Source: DATBLE01 sp963837265 (GTDB lineage Bacteria > Actinomycetota > Thermoleophilia > Gaiellales > Gaiellaceae). From it: 64,000 nt of DNA. Of this stretch, positions 23,920 to 32,998 are shown piece by piece. Under the pieces are notes generated by a model. It was not told where the DNA came from. It ran no database searches and was given only the letters and a program-made list of their open reading frames with translations. Numbering within the stretch: position 1 is the stretch's first letter; every line of letters starts with the position of its first letter. The DNA lies in contig CAWIMQ010000002.1 of assembly GCA_963837265.1 (NCBI GenBank), positions 310,001 to 374,000 of the forward strand, given 5' to 3'. Made by a program: the position numbers and the translations under genes.

Positions 23920-24642
23920 GTGAACCGCTTCGAGGGCAAGGTCGCGCTCGTCACCGGCGGCGGCCGCGGGATCGGGAAGGCGACCGCGCGCAGGTTCGCC
24001 TCGGAGGGGGCGAAGGTCGCCGCCTGCGATCTCGCATTCGACGACGACGTTCCCGGGCTCCGGCTCGAGACCGACGTGACGCAGCGGGACGCGGTCGAGT
24101 CGGCGGTCGCCCGGACGGTCGGCGAGCACGGCGGCCTCGACATCCTCGTCACGTGCGCCGGGATCATCCGCGACAACCTCGTCTACCGGATGACGGACGA
24201 CGACTGGGAGGCGGTGATCGCCACCCACCTGCGCGGGACGTTCCTGGCGACGCAGGCGGCGCAGGCGCACATGACGCAGCACGGCGGCGGGAAGATGGTG
24301 CTGATCTCCTCCACCTCCGCGCTCGGGAACCGCGGCCAGCTCAACTACTCGGCGGCGAAGGCCGGGATCCAGGCGATGACGAAGACGCTCGCGATCGAGC
24401 TCGGCCGCTTCGCGATCAACGTGAACTGCGTCGCGCCCGGGTTCGTCTCGACGGCGATGACGGAGCAGACCGCCGAGCGGATCGGCGTGGCGTTCGAGGA
24501 CTTCCAGCGGATGGCCGCCGAGGAGACGGCGCTCCGGCGGATCGGCGAGCCGGACGACATCGCCGGCGTGATCGCCTTTCTCTGCTCCGACGACGCCGCC
24601 TACGTCAGCGGCCAGGTGATCTACGTGCGCGGAGGCCCGTAG
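23920..24642 (+). CDS. FabG-like 3-oxoacyl reductase (SDR)
   Basis: The protein has 240 residues from GTG 23920. It shows VTGGGRGIGKATA at residues 10-22, TCAGI, SSTSALGNRGQLNYSAAK with Tyr and Lys of the active site, NVNCVAPGFVSTAM, and C-terminal YVSGQVIYVRGG. This matches 3-oxoacyl-[ACP]/CoA reductases. It is divergent from the acyl-CoA operon and probably catalyses a hydroxyacyl/ketoacyl step in the same pathway. Its 3' end overlaps the convergent MFS gene by 22 bases. Confidence 0.9.
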   Translation: MNRFEGKVALVTGGGRGIGKATARRFASEGAKVAACDLAFDDDVPGLRLETDVTQRDAVESAVARTVGEHGGLDILVTCAGIIRDNLVYRMTDDDWEAVIATHLRGTFLATQAAQAHMTQHGGGKMVLISSTSALGNRGQLNYSAAKAGIQAMTKTLAIELGRFAINVNCVAPGFVSTAMTEQTAERIGVAFEDFQRMAAEETALRRIGEPDDIAGVIAFLCSDDAAYVSGQVIYVRGGP

Positions 24643-25928
24643 CCCACCGTCTCCGCCGGGGCCGGCTCGGGAACGGCCGGAGCCGGCTGGAGGGTGGTCG
24701 CGGTGTCGGCCGCCGCGCCTTCACGCCGGCTCCCGACGAGGAACGGCGCGGCGACGAGCTGGAAGAGCGAGCCGATCACGAGCGAGGTCGAGTAGCTGTA
24801 GGCGTCGGCGGCCTTACCCAGCGCAGGCTGGATGACGACGCCCCCGCTCGATCCCATCAGCGAGTCGAACGACAGGACCGTGGCGCGCTGCCGCGACGGG
24901 ATCATGTCGTTCAGGTACGCCTGCCGGATCGGCATCTCCGCGGCGAAGACCATCGCCCAGAGGGTGAGGAGGACGAGCGCGACCCAGAACGCGTTCGTCA
25001 GGCCGAGCGCGGCCAGGATCGCCGCGCTCCCGACCGTCCCCAGGATCAGCGCCGTCGTCCGCTTCCGGAACAGGCGGCGGAACCACGGAGCCAGATAGCC
25101 GCCGAGGATCTGGGCGCCGGCGACGATCGCCGCGGCGAGCCCCGCGATGCTGTACGCCTTCGGGTTGCCCCAGAGCTCCAGCAGATACGGCTGGAGCGCG
25201 TAGAAGGTGTAGATGCCGACTCCCGACGAGAACGGAGCTGCCAGCATGACCCAGCGCACGGGCGGGTTCCGCAAGCCGTACTCGACCGACGCGTGCAGCA
25301 GGTCGCGCATGTCCGCGAGCGGCCGGTGCGAGGGCTCGGGCGTGAACCCGAGGTCCTGCATCATCCGTCCGGCGACGAAGAACATCGCCACGAGCACGCC
25401 CACGCGCATCAGGAACGGCACTCCCAGCGACGTCGCCTGGGCGATCACCCCGCCGAGGACCGAGCCGCCGAGCATCGCCGCGCCGGAGACCATCTGCCCC
25501 CGGCCCATGACGGTCTCCAGGCCGCCCTCGTAGCCCGCGAAGCGGAGCGCGTCGACGAGCCACGCCTCGACCGCTCCCGAGAAGAAGGTGAACCCGAGCC
25601 CGAGCAGCATCGAGACGATCGCCCACACCCAGAACGGCGCGCTCGCCACCCACGAGAGCCAGTAGAGGAAGGTCGAGGCCGCGAGCGTCAGCGTCCCCAG
25701 GAGGTACGAGACGCGCCTCCCCCAGATGTCCGCGACCACACCGGTCGGAATCTCGAAGGCGACCATGCCGGCGGTGAAGAACGCGTTGGCGGCGAACGCC
25801 TCCAGGTTCGAGAGGCCCGCGTCGAGAAGGAACAGGGTGTTGATCCCCCAGATGAACGACGCCGCGAGCGTGTTCCCGAGGAGGAGCGTCAGGTAGACCC
25901 GCTGGATGCGTCGCGCAAGCTGGTTCAT
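24621..25928 (-). CDS. MFS transporter
   Basis: The protein has 435 residues and about twelve transmembrane helices. FEIPTGVVADIWGRRVSYLLG near residues 57-77 is the MFS motif A loop between helices 2 and 3 (G..AD..GRR). The C-terminal tail is Ala/Pro-rich and cytoplasmic. It resembles the uncharacterised MFS_1 permeases with an N-terminal tetracycline-resistance-like signature. The substrate is unknown. It overlaps the end of the FabG-like gene tail to tail. Confidence 0.87.
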   Translation of the reverse strand: MNQLARRIQRVYLTLLLGNTLAASFIWGINTLFLLDAGLSNLEAFAANAFFTAGMVAFEIPTGVVADIWGRRVSYLLGTLTLAASTFLYWLSWVASAPFWVWAIVSMLLGLGFTFFSGAVEAWLVDALRFAGYEGGLETVMGRGQMVSGAAMLGGSVLGGVIAQATSLGVPFLMRVGVLVAMFFVAGRMMQDLGFTPEPSHRPLADMRDLLHASVEYGLRNPPVRWVMLAAPFSSGVGIYTFYALQPYLLELWGNPKAYSIAGLAAAIVAGAQILGGYLAPWFRRLFRKRTTALILGTVGSAAILAALGLTNAFWVALVLLTLWAMVFAAEMPIRQAYLNDMIPSRQRATVLSFDSLMGSSGGVVIQPALGKAADAYSYSTSLVIGSLFQLVAAPFLVGSRREGAAADTATTLQPAPAVPEPAPAETVGYGPPRT

Positions 25929-26038
25929 CGCTCGTCCGGGACCAACGACGGTGCCGGTGGAACCTTTCCAGGGGCCGGCCAGGGCGTCTACCGTGCCGCC
26001 CGGGCCGCCCCGGTCCGCGGCTAGACTGTCGTGCCCTC

Positions 26039-26112
26039 GGGGGCGTAGTTCAGCTGGTTAGAACGCCGGCCTGTCACGCCGGAGGTCGCGGGTTCGAGTC
26101 CCGTCGCTCCCG
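26039..26112 (+). tRNA. tRNA-Asp (GTC anticodon)
   Basis: A 74-base cloverleaf: acceptor GGGGGCG pairs with CGCTCCC (26105-26111), discriminator G. The D-arm GTTCAGCTGGTTAGAAC and the anticodon loop CTGTCAC give anticodon GTC. The T-arm GCGGGTTCGAGTCCCGT closes it. No CCA is encoded. Its 3' end is copied at 28588-28628. Confidence 0.95.
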
Positions 26113-26125
26113 TCTCTCAAAGTCC
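26085..26125 (+). repeat. attL-like repeat at the tRNA-Asp 3' end
   Basis: 41 bases from the T-arm through 13 bases past the tRNA match 28588-28628 at 36 positions, with an unbroken core GTCCCGTCGCTCCCGTCT. tRNA 3' ends are classic attachment sites, so the pair marks a small integrated element, probably a remnant. Confidence 0.65.
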
Positions 26126-26132
26126 CCGCTTG

Positions 26133-27702
26133 GAGGCTGTCGCACAAACCCGGTCTTGACCGGGGTTTGTCGTCCGAAGGGGTCGAGACGATGGCACCGT
26201 CTTCGATTACGGGAGGTCGACGGTGCCCCAGAACTTCCTTCCCTGTGACCGCGAGCAAGAGCTGCTTCTGCCGCCGAGCTTGCGCGAGTGGCTGCCCCAG
26301 GATCACCTCGCCTGGTTCGTGCTGGACGCGGTCGAGGAAATCGATCTGAGCGCCTTCTACGGCGCCTACCGGAAGGATGGCTGGGTCGGGCGGCGTTCGA
26401 GCCGGCGATGATGGTTGCGCTGCTGCTCTACGCCTACGCCGTCGGGGAGCGCTCCTCGCGGCGGATCGAGCGGCGCTGCCGCGAGGACGTCGCGTTTCGC
26501 GTGCTCGCCGCGAACCGACTCCCGGATCATGCGACGATCGCGCGCTTCCGCGCTCGCCATGAGCAGGCGCTGGCGGCGACTTTCACGCAGGTGTTGGCGC
26601 TGTGCGCGCGGGCGGGGTTGGTGTCGGTCGGTCTGGTCGCCCTGGACGGGAGCCTGCTCTCGGGGAGCGCGTCGCCTGCTGCGACGCGGACGTATGCGTC
26701 GATTCGGGAGGAGGTCGACGCGATGCTCGAGCAGGCCGCCCAGGCGGACGCTGCCGAGGAGGAGCTGTTCGGGGAGGCGCGTGGCGATGAGTTGCCTGCG
26801 GCGCTTGCTGATCGCGGCTCGCGTCGTGAACGGCTTCGCCGCTGCCGCGAGGAACTCGAGCGGGAGGAGGCCGGCGCTCAGGCGAGCTACCAGGCAAACC
26901 TTGCCTGGCGGGCCGAGTGGGAGGCCGAGCATGGCCGCAAGCTCACCGGGCGCAAACCGACCCCGCCCGATCCCGAGTCGCTGGCCAAGCGACGGATGAA
27001 CACGACCGACCCCGACACACGCATGATGAAGCGCATCGGCGGGAGATCGGTGCAGGGCTACAACGTCCAGGTTGTCGCGAGCCCGAAGCAGATCATCCTC
27101 GCCGCGCAGGTCGCTCAGTCGGTCAACGACAGCAACCAACTCGCACCGATGGTCACCCGCGCCGCCGGCGAGCTCGTCCGCGCGGGCATCGAGGAGCCCA
27201 TTGGCACCGTCCTCGCAGACGGCGGCTACTGGAACACGTCGCAGATACGCGAAGTCCGAGCGCGACAGATCGAGGTGCTGATCCCGGCCAAGAACCGCAA
27301 ACGCAGCAAGCCACGCACTCTCGGCCCTCGCCAGGGCGACGAAGCCGATCGGATCGAAGCGATCCTCGACACTCCCGAGGGGCAAGCGCTCTACCGACGT
27401 CGGCAACAGATCGTCGAGCCGGTCTTCGCCAACACCAAGTACCTCCGCCGGATCGACCGCTTCCAACGCCGAGGCTTACGCGCCTGCCAAGCCGAATGGA
27501 AGCTGATCGCCGCCACCCACAACCTGCTCAAGCTGTGGCGTGCCGGCCTCGCCGAGACGCAGGCGGCGCGCCCGAAGCCGCTGGCACTGATCAGCTGACC
27601 CGCTCGCCAGGCCACGCCGCCCCACCTTTCGACTGACCGCCGCGGGAAGGTGCGGCCCCAGCAATAGAAGAGCCCCGCTCCGAGACTTTGTGCAACAGCC
27701 TC
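26133..27702 (+). mobile_element. IS1182-type insertion sequence
   Basis: Terminal inverted repeats GAGGCTGTCGCACAAA (from 26133) and its near-complement TTTGTGCAACAGCCTC (ending 27702) flank a single transposase gene, about 1.57 kb in all. The left end also carries a hairpin formed by ACAAACCCGGTC and ACCGGGGTTTGT. No target duplication could be recognised. It sits 20 bases after the tRNA, inside the att repeats. Confidence 0.8.
26223..27598 (+). pseudogene. IS1182 family transposase, disrupted by one frameshift
   Basis: The N-terminal part (FLPCDREQELLLPPSLREWL to YRKDGW) is in the frame starting at 26223. The remainder (GRAAFEPAMMVALLLYAYA onward) is one frame over, with the shift near 26383-26386 in CTGGGTCGGG. 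The catalytic acidic residues are still present: LDGSLLSG, VLADGGYW and EPVFANTK. A missing base has probably inactivated the gene or been lost in assembly. No recognised slippery site supports programmed frameshifting. Confidence 0.8.
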
Positions 27703-27883
27703 GAATGCAGGGTTTTCTGATCTTGGACCCATGTCCGGCGCTATCCCGAGGCGCTGTGCAGGGCGGACCACGCCGAATGACTCAGAGGTTGGTCGTGGTG
27801 ACTCTCTGGGTTTCGTGCGGGCGGAGGTCAACGGATGTGACCAGCTCGCTCGACACGCAGCCGCCGCCAGCGGATCGGCGCCC

Positions 27884-28285
27884 TCAGGAGGGAGCGGCTA
27901 CGGGACAGCAGGCCGCCCGTGCGGCTGCGCGCAAGCGTTCGTCGTAGGTGACGATGCGGGCGAGGTCGTCCCCCAACTCGAGGGCGGTGGCGAGGTGGAT
28001 GGCGTCGAGCGTGCGAAGCTCGGCCGGCAGCAGCGAACCGGCGGCGGCGAGGATGCGGTCGCTGATCCGGATCAGCTCCAGCCGGCCGAGCACCTCCCGG
28101 CTGCGGCGCACCGCCTGCTCGCCGAGCGGCAGCAGCGCCCGCGCAACCTCCACCTTCGCAAGAGCGCTCGAGACGAGTGTCCGCCGGCGGCGCAGGTAGC
28201 GGCGAAGCGCCGCCGACTCCGACTCGGCGACCACCAGCTTGACGATCGCCGAAGAGTCGAGATAGGTCGCGCGCTCACCGCTCAT
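27884..28285 (-). CDS. PIN domain toxin (VapC type)
   Basis: The protein has 133 residues from ATG 28285. YLDSSAIVKLVV supplies the first catalytic Asp, KVEVARAL an acidic residue, LDAIHLATAL the central Asp, and IVTYDERL the last. This is the Mg-dependent RNase site of VapC toxins. Its start overlaps the antitoxin gene by 11 bases, the usual coupling in type II modules. It lies within the tRNA-Asp island. Confidence 0.88.
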   Translation of the reverse strand: MSGERATYLDSSAIVKLVVAESESAALRRYLRRRRTLVSSALAKVEVARALLPLGEQAVRRSREVLGRLELIRISDRILAAAGSLLPAELRTLDAIHLATALELGDDLARIVTYDERLRAAARAACCPVAAPS

Positions 28286-28550
28286 CGCGCCGCAGCCGCC
28301 CCAGCACGACAGAGGGCGGGTCCTGCCCCTGCGCGAGCGGCAACGGCGCCGGCAGGTCGGACAGATCGCCGGTGGGCGCGCTCGCGTCGCCGGAGGCACG
28401 CAGCCGCTCGAGCGGCCCAGCCTCGGGCACCGGCGTGAGCAGAGCGACGGGGCGGCCGCGGTCGGTCACCTCGATCGTCTCCCCAGACTCGACCCGGCGC
28501 AGCAGCTCGCTCGCCCGCTGCCGCAACTCCCGCACCCCAACGCTCACCAT
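28275..28550 (-). CDS. Phd/YefM-type antitoxin
   Basis: The protein has 91 residues. VSVGVRELRQRASELLRRVE and IEVTDRGRPVALLTPV form the typical Phd/YefM DNA-binding fold. The C-terminal Pro/Ala-rich tail would wrap the toxin. It precedes and overlaps the PIN toxin gene, and probably represses its own promoter together with the toxin. Confidence 0.87.
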   Translation of the reverse strand: MVSVGVRELRQRASELLRRVESGETIEVTDRGRPVALLTPVPEAGPLERLRASGDASAPTGDLSDLPAPLPLAQGQDPPSVVLGRLRRDER

Positions 28551-28587
28551 GGACTACTTGTAGCACATCACGATGGTCTCTCGGGCA

Positions 28588-28628
28588 GTCGCGGGATCGC
28601 GTCCCGTCGCTCCCGTCTTTCGAAGTGC
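28588..28628 (+). repeat. attR-like partial copy of the tRNA-Asp 3' end
   Basis: 36 of 41 bases match 26085-26125. The copy has lost T-loop bases (GGATCGCGT), so it is not a functional tRNA end. It marks the far end of a 2.5-kb island. Confidence 0.65.
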
Positions 28629-28906
28629 CTGCACATGGGCATATATGTCGTCTGCGTTGGCGCGGCGCAATGCGCGACCAGACAGACGGTCTCAGCGGCA
28701 CGCAGCCGGTCGCAGCCGGTGGGGCGGCCGAGGTGCGACCGGCCGAAAGCCGGCGTTCGGTGAAGGCCTTACGGAGTATGCCGAGCGCATCGAGAACGGC
28801 AAATGGCGTCTCCAACGCGCATCCGCAGCGCTGGCAGGCGTCGTCGCGAAATGCCCGCAGGCACTGTACGTGGATATATCGTTCTCGGTCCGTATATACT
28901 GACGGT
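28629..28906. other. Gene-free stretch between the two toxin-antitoxin modules
   Basis: With the attR copy, 28551-28906 holds no convincing gene. Local AT-rich motifs, GCATATATGT at 28640 and the vapB promoter at 28870-28900, are unlike the surrounding GC-rich DNA. I see no RNA gene. Confidence 0.5.
28873..28900 (+). promoter_or_regulatory. vapB promoter with two AT-rich palindromes
   Basis: GATATATC (28873-28880) and GTATATAC (28892-28899) are perfect 8-base dyads centred 19 bases apart. TATACT (28895-28900) is a consensus -10 ending six bases before the GTG start. This predicts a leaderless mRNA and autorepression by the VapBC complex. Confidence 0.5.
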
Positions 28907-29101
28907 GTGGCGAAGCACCTGATCGACATCGACGAGGACGCCCTGCGCGCTGCCCGCGCCGAGCTCGGCACCCAGACGATCAAGGAGACCGTCAACCGCG
29001 CCCTACGCCAGGCCGGTGACGTCGACCGCACGCGGGTCAAGCGCTCGCTCGACCAGCTCGCGCGCGCCCAGCTCGCAAACCGCGAGGACGCGTGGCGCTA
29101 A
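28907..29101 (+). CDS. vapB: VapB-type ribbon-helix-helix antitoxin
   Basis: The protein has 64 residues from GTG 28907. HLIDIDEDALRAARAELGT and IKETVNRALRQA form the ribbon-helix-helix DNA-binding part of VapB antitoxins. The C-terminal half would bind the PIN toxin. I chose this start because a -10 sequence lies six bases upstream and the family begins here. It overlaps the toxin gene by 10 bases. Confidence 0.87.
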   Translation: MAKHLIDIDEDALRAARAELGTQTIKETVNRALRQAGDVDRTRVKRSLDQLARAQLANREDAWR

Positions 29102-29505
29102 CACATCTGGTCGACACGAGCGTGCTCACGCGCCTCGGCCGGCCGCCGATCCGGGCTGCGATCGAGCTCAGAGCGGCGCGCGGCGAGCTCGCGCGCGCCG
29201 GGATCAGCGACCTCGAGGTCGGCTACTCGGCCCGCAGCGCTGCCGGGTGGGATCGCCTGATCGAGGCGCTCGAGGTGTTCGAGGTGGTCGAGACGACCAG
29301 CGACCACCTGCGCAGAGCACGGCAGGTGCAGCGGCTGCTCGCCGCCAAGAACCAGCGCGGCCGCAAAGTCCCCGACCTCCTGATTGCCGCCGCCGCGGAG
29401 GCCCGCAACCTGAGTGTGCTCCACTACGACGCCGACTTCGACCGCATCGCCGCCGTCACCGGCCAGGCCTGCGAGTGGATCGTCCCCGCCGGCTCCGCCG
29501 AGTGA
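29092..29505 (+). CDS. vapC: VapC PIN domain ribonuclease toxin
   Basis: The protein has 137 residues from GTG 29092. HLVDTSVLTRL gives the first Asp. SDLEVGYSAR, VPDLLIAAAAEA and LHYDADFDRIA supply the other acidic residues of the PIN active site. The expected role is Mg-dependent RNA cleavage, held in check by the upstream VapB. It lies just outside the tRNA-derived repeat, so it may belong to a second insertion at the same locus. The following 29506-29643 shows nothing. Confidence 0.88.
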   Translation: MALTHLVDTSVLTRLGRPPIRAAIELRAARGELARAGISDLEVGYSARSAAGWDRLIEALEVFEVVETTSDHLRRARQVQRLLAAKNQRGRKVPDLLIAAAAEARNLSVLHYDADFDRIAAVTGQACEWIVPAGSAE

Positions 29506-29643
29506 GCCCGATCCCCGCAACGCCAGAGTTGGAAAGCCCTGCTCACGGACGAAATTACCGCAAATCCCGTATCGCGTTGCCTTCAGAGGCGAGAATCGGG
29601 CTAGAGAAGGTCTCCTTCGGATGATCGCCGTGAGCGTGGCCGG

Positions 29644-30363
29644 CTAATGGAGCGAGGAGCTGCTTCGACCGGCGACCGCTGATGTGTTCCGATGGGCGAG
29701 CAGTCGTGCGCCGACGGCGGGGATCTCGCCGTGCGCTATCGCGTCTTCCTCGTGGGGGCGGACGGACGCGTCGAGGTCCCAGCGGTAGAGGTAGGGGCCA
29801 TAGAGCGGTGTGCCGACATGGAAGTGCGGCTCGAGCGCGGCGACGATCCGCGCGAGCGGGTGCAGGTGCGCGCGGTGTTCGCCGACGAGCTCATCTGCGC
29901 TCGTGTGCTCTGCGGCTCCGAGCGCGCGTCGCTGTCGCAGCCACCACTCGGCGGCCCGCTTGTCGAAGGCGGCGACGTCGAACTCGTCCACCACCAGCAC
30001 GCCGCCGGGTTCGAGCAGCTCCGCGAGGCGCCCGATGGATTGCTCGAGCGGCTCGACGTGGTGGAGCGAGGTGATGGCGAGCGCCGCGGCGAACGAGCCG
30101 GCCGGCTCTGCCAGCTCGTGCAGCGGGACAGGACGAACATCTGCACCGCCCGACTCGGGGTCGATCGCGAGCACGTCGTAGCCCGCCTCGGCAAGCGCAT
30201 GCGCCAACGCGCCGTCACCGGCGCCGATCTCGAGCAGACGCGAGGGCGGCGGCGGCAGGTTGGCGCGGACGAAAGCCAGCAGATCCGAGACGACCATTTC
30301 CAATGTCACTTGTCGTGGCGGGCCGTCCCAACCGAAGGACCCGAGGACTTCGCCGAGCCGCAT
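29644..30363 (-). CDS. SAM-dependent methyltransferase (class I)
   Basis: The protein has 239 residues. LLEIGAGDGALAHALAEAGY near residues 43-62 is motif I for S-adenosylmethionine binding. VLAIDPESGG is motif II, and LAITSLHHVEPLEQSIGRL with LLEPGGVLVVDEFD is the usual later core. It resembles Methyltransf_11-type small-molecule methylases. The acceptor is unknown. It is 24 bases from the DUF1801 gene on the same strand. Confidence 0.85.
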   Translation of the reverse strand: MRLGEVLGSFGWDGPPRQVTLEMVVSDLLAFVRANLPPPPSRLLEIGAGDGALAHALAEAGYDVLAIDPESGGADVRPVPLHELAEPAGSFAAALAITSLHHVEPLEQSIGRLAELLEPGGVLVVDEFDVAAFDKRAAEWWLRQRRALGAAEHTSADELVGEHRAHLHPLARIVAALEPHFHVGTPLYGPYLYRWDLDASVRPHEEDAIAHGEIPAVGARLLAHRNTSAVAGRSSSSLH

Positions 30364-30387
30364 CGACGTGTCGTCACCGGCGTTTCA

Positions 30388-30777
30388 TCAGCTCACCGCC
30401 CGCTTGACGAGCCCGGCGATCCGCTTCTCGTCGGCCTTGGTCAGCTTCGTCAGCGCGAACGCGGTCGCCCACATGTTGCCGTCGTCGAGGTTCGCCTTGT
30501 CGCTGAAGCCGATCGTCGCGTACCGCGCCTTGAACTTCGCCGCGTCCTGGAAGAAGCAGACGACCTTCCCGTCTTTCGCGTAGGCGGGCATGCCGTACCA
30601 GGTGCGCGGCGTCAGGCCGGCCGCAGCCTTCATGACGATCGCGTGCACCCGCTGGGCCATCGCGCGGTCGGGGTCGGACATCGCCGCGATCTTTGCGAGC
30701 ACGACCTCCTCGCCTTCTGTGTCCTTCAGCGTCTCCTTCAGCGCGGCGCGTTCTTCTGTGGTCAGTTTCCTGCTCAT
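30388..30777 (-). CDS. DUF1801 (YdhG-like) protein
   Basis: The protein has 129 residues. The central block RTWYGMPAYAKDGKVVCFFQ then DAAKFKARYATIGFSDKANL is characteristic of the DUF1801/YdhG fold, related to the frataxin-like iron chaperone Fra of Bacillus. Molecular function is unsettled for most members. It lies upstream of the methyltransferase gene, and a GGAAAGGAGG ribosome binding site precedes its ATG. Confidence 0.82.
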   Translation of the reverse strand: MSRKLTTEERAALKETLKDTEGEEVVLAKIAAMSDPDRAMAQRVHAIVMKAAAGLTPRTWYGMPAYAKDGKVVCFFQDAAKFKARYATIGFSDKANLDDGNMWATAFALTKLTKADEKRIAGLVKRAVS

Positions 30778-30930
30778 CCGCCTCCTTTCCTTCGTTCGAC
30801 GACCTCTGCAAAGCGCTCCGGTCGTCGATCACTCGGCTGCCCCGCGCCCGACCGTCTTGAAACATCAGATGCGTGAGTACCATGCGGGAACTTGGCGAGC
30901 AACTGGCGTCGGGCGGTCGGACTTCGATGC

Positions 30931-32206
30931 CTAGTCAAGTGGGACACCAAACGCTGCGTACATGGCGTGAAACGCCCAGACGCCCAGGGCGAACAGCGCA
31001 GCGATGACGGCGGTCGAGGTCAGGCCGGCGAGCCATGCACGGCCGGGAAGTCTGGTCACCAGCCAGGCGCCGAGCAAGGAGATCGCGCCGATCGCGGGGA
31101 GGTAGAACCTGACGACCTGCACGGTGACCGAGGTCGGGTCGGTCGTCCAGGTGTAGGCCGAGTACAGGCCCCAGATCGCAAACCACGACGCGGCGACGGC
31201 GAGGCCGACCCCCAGATCGCGGCGGGCAAGCGCCTCGATCTCGCCGGCGGCCCGGCGGAGAACCAGCCACCGCACGACGATCCACACCAGCGCCATCAGT
31301 CCGAGCACCAGCATCGGCATGGCCTGCATCAGGTGCGCGGGCATGAGCCGGAGATTCGGCCCGATCGCGCCGAGGGCGAACGTGACCTCGCCGGGCTGGT
31401 ACCCGGTTGTCAGCGGGCCGCCGTAGACGAGGTCGTCGAAGATCGCCACGCCGGCGCCGAAGACGGCCACCGAGGCAAGCCACCAGCACAGCGTGCGGAG
31501 GGGCAGCCTCGCGGCTCGCAGCCGCCACGCCGCGGTCACGGCCACGACGGCGCAGCCGAGGATCACGATGTTGGTGTAGCGGACGAAGGTCGCGAGTCTC
31601 GAGCGCCACGAATCCGGCGAGGCCGACCCAGGTGCGCCGCCGGGAACTGGCCTCGGTTGCCAGCATCGCCCACAGCAAGAGTCCGGAACCCGCCGCGACC
31701 AGCGAGGCGTCGGTGAACGTCGGCATGTAATCGCGCCAGGCGAACGCCAGCGCGGCTCCGGATGAGCAGTACAGGCCGACCGCTGCCGGGCCGCCGAAGC
31801 GGCCGAGCCAGCGCCGGGCGCCGATGAACAGCCCAAGGCAGGCCAGTGCCCCGAAGAACAGCGGCGCCCAGCGGATGATGCCGAGCTTCTCGAACGGCGC
31901 CGCGAGGAACGGATAGCCGGGATCCTTCTCGCTGATGTACCGCCCGTCGGTCAGCTCGACCCACTGGTTCGGGGGGGCGGCCGGGTTGTCGCCCAGCTTC
32001 CTTGCCAGGGTTTCTGCCTGAGCGGTCGACAACGTCAGGAAATGCCCTTCGGTCATCGCCACAATCGATGCGCGGTAGGCGCCGTCATCAGGCTCTGCGG
32101 CCTGAGGCGCGACCGACAGGACCACGACGCACAGCGCCGCGAACGCGGCAACGGCGAGCGCCGCTTCCGCCCAGATCGCGCGCATGCCGTGTCCCGCGCC
32201 CGGCAC
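30931..32206 (-). CDS. Polytopic membrane protein (glycosyltransferase 39-like), one frameshift
   Basis: About 425 residues after correction. Residues 1-200 (AIWAEAALAVAAFAALCVV, YISEKDPGYPFLAAPFEKLG, YMPTFTDASLVAAGSGLLLW) are in one frame. The remainder (LATFVRYTNIVILGC through PGRAWLAGLTSTAVIAALFA) is in another. The switch is near 31598, where one extra base follows GTGGCGCTCGAG. About nine helices and the DPGYPFLAAP/FVRYTN context resemble GT-C mannosyltransferase-like proteins, but no catalytic motif is certain. It may be a real frameshift or an assembly error. Confidence 0.6.
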
Positions 32207-32352
32207 GGCACGGTCGGCGCGCCCGGCCGCACGACCTCGTCGCGGCGAGCGCTGGCGACGTTCATGCTTGCAGTTCTACGCCTCGGCGGATGACATCAGC
32301 GCTACCCGCGATGTCGAACGGATGTCACGTCGACCGGCGCATACTTGGGCGG

Positions 32353-32998
32353 ATGCGGGTGTTGGTGGTCGAGGACCATGCGACGCTTGCCGGCCGGATC
32401 GCTCAGGGGCTGCGTCAGGCGGGGATGGCCGTGGACGCCGTGCTACGACGGCGCGGCTGCCATGGAGGCCGCCGCGAAGACGGCCTATGACGTGATCGTG
32501 CTCGACCGCGACCTGCCGGTCGTGCACGGTGACCAGGTGTGCCGGACGCTCGCCGGCTCCGGCCCGCGGATCCTGATGCTCACCGCCGCCGCCGAGGTCG
32601 AGGACCGGGTGGACGGCCTGGAGCTGGGCGCGGACGACTACCTCGGCAAGCCGTTCGTGTTCGCCGAGCTCGTCGCGCGCGTGCGGGCGCTCTCGCGCCG
32701 GGCGCCGTCCGCGCCGCCGGTCCTGCGCCGCGGCGACCTCACCGTCGACCGCGCCCGGCACCGCGCCAGCCGCGGCTCGCGGCCGCTCTCGCTCACCCGC
32801 AAGGAGTTCGGGATCCTGGAGATGCTGCTGGCCGCCGACGGTGCCCTGGTCAGTGCGGAGGAGCTGCTCGAGCACGTGTGGGACGCCGACGTCGACCCGT
32901 TCAGCAACATCGTCTCGGTGACGATGACTCGACTGCGGCGCAAGCTCGGCGACCCGCCGCTGATCGAAACCGTGATCGGCAAGGGATACCGGATGTGA
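32353..32998 (+). CDS. OmpR family response regulator, one frameshift
   Basis: About 215 residues. MRVLVVEDHATLAGRIAQGL begins the receiver domain. An extra C near 32443 shifts the frame before YDGAAAMEAAAK. The phospho-acceptor Asp is in IVLDRDLP, and Lys is in LGKPF. A winged-helix DNA-binding domain follows (RKEFGILEMLLAADG, VTMTRLRRKLGDPP, IETVIGKGYRM). It is coupled to the histidine kinase gene by a GTGA overlap. The target signal is unknown. Confidence 0.82.

Noticed and set aside
26377..26395. Programmed frameshift in the IS1182-type transposase
   Set aside because: No slippery heptamer or downstream structure is evident, and the family normally has one frame. A base loss is simpler.
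26039..28628. Prophage or ICE at tRNA-Asp
   Set aside because: Att-like repeats exist, but there is no integrase, structural or conjugation gene. Only an IS and a toxin-antitoxin pair are present, so I call it a remnant island.
28282..29040. Minus-strand frame with a Cys-rich patch between the toxin-antitoxin modules
   Set aside because: It is antisense to vapB at one end, overlaps the Phd-type antitoxin gene at the other, and has no start signal or homology pattern I recognise.
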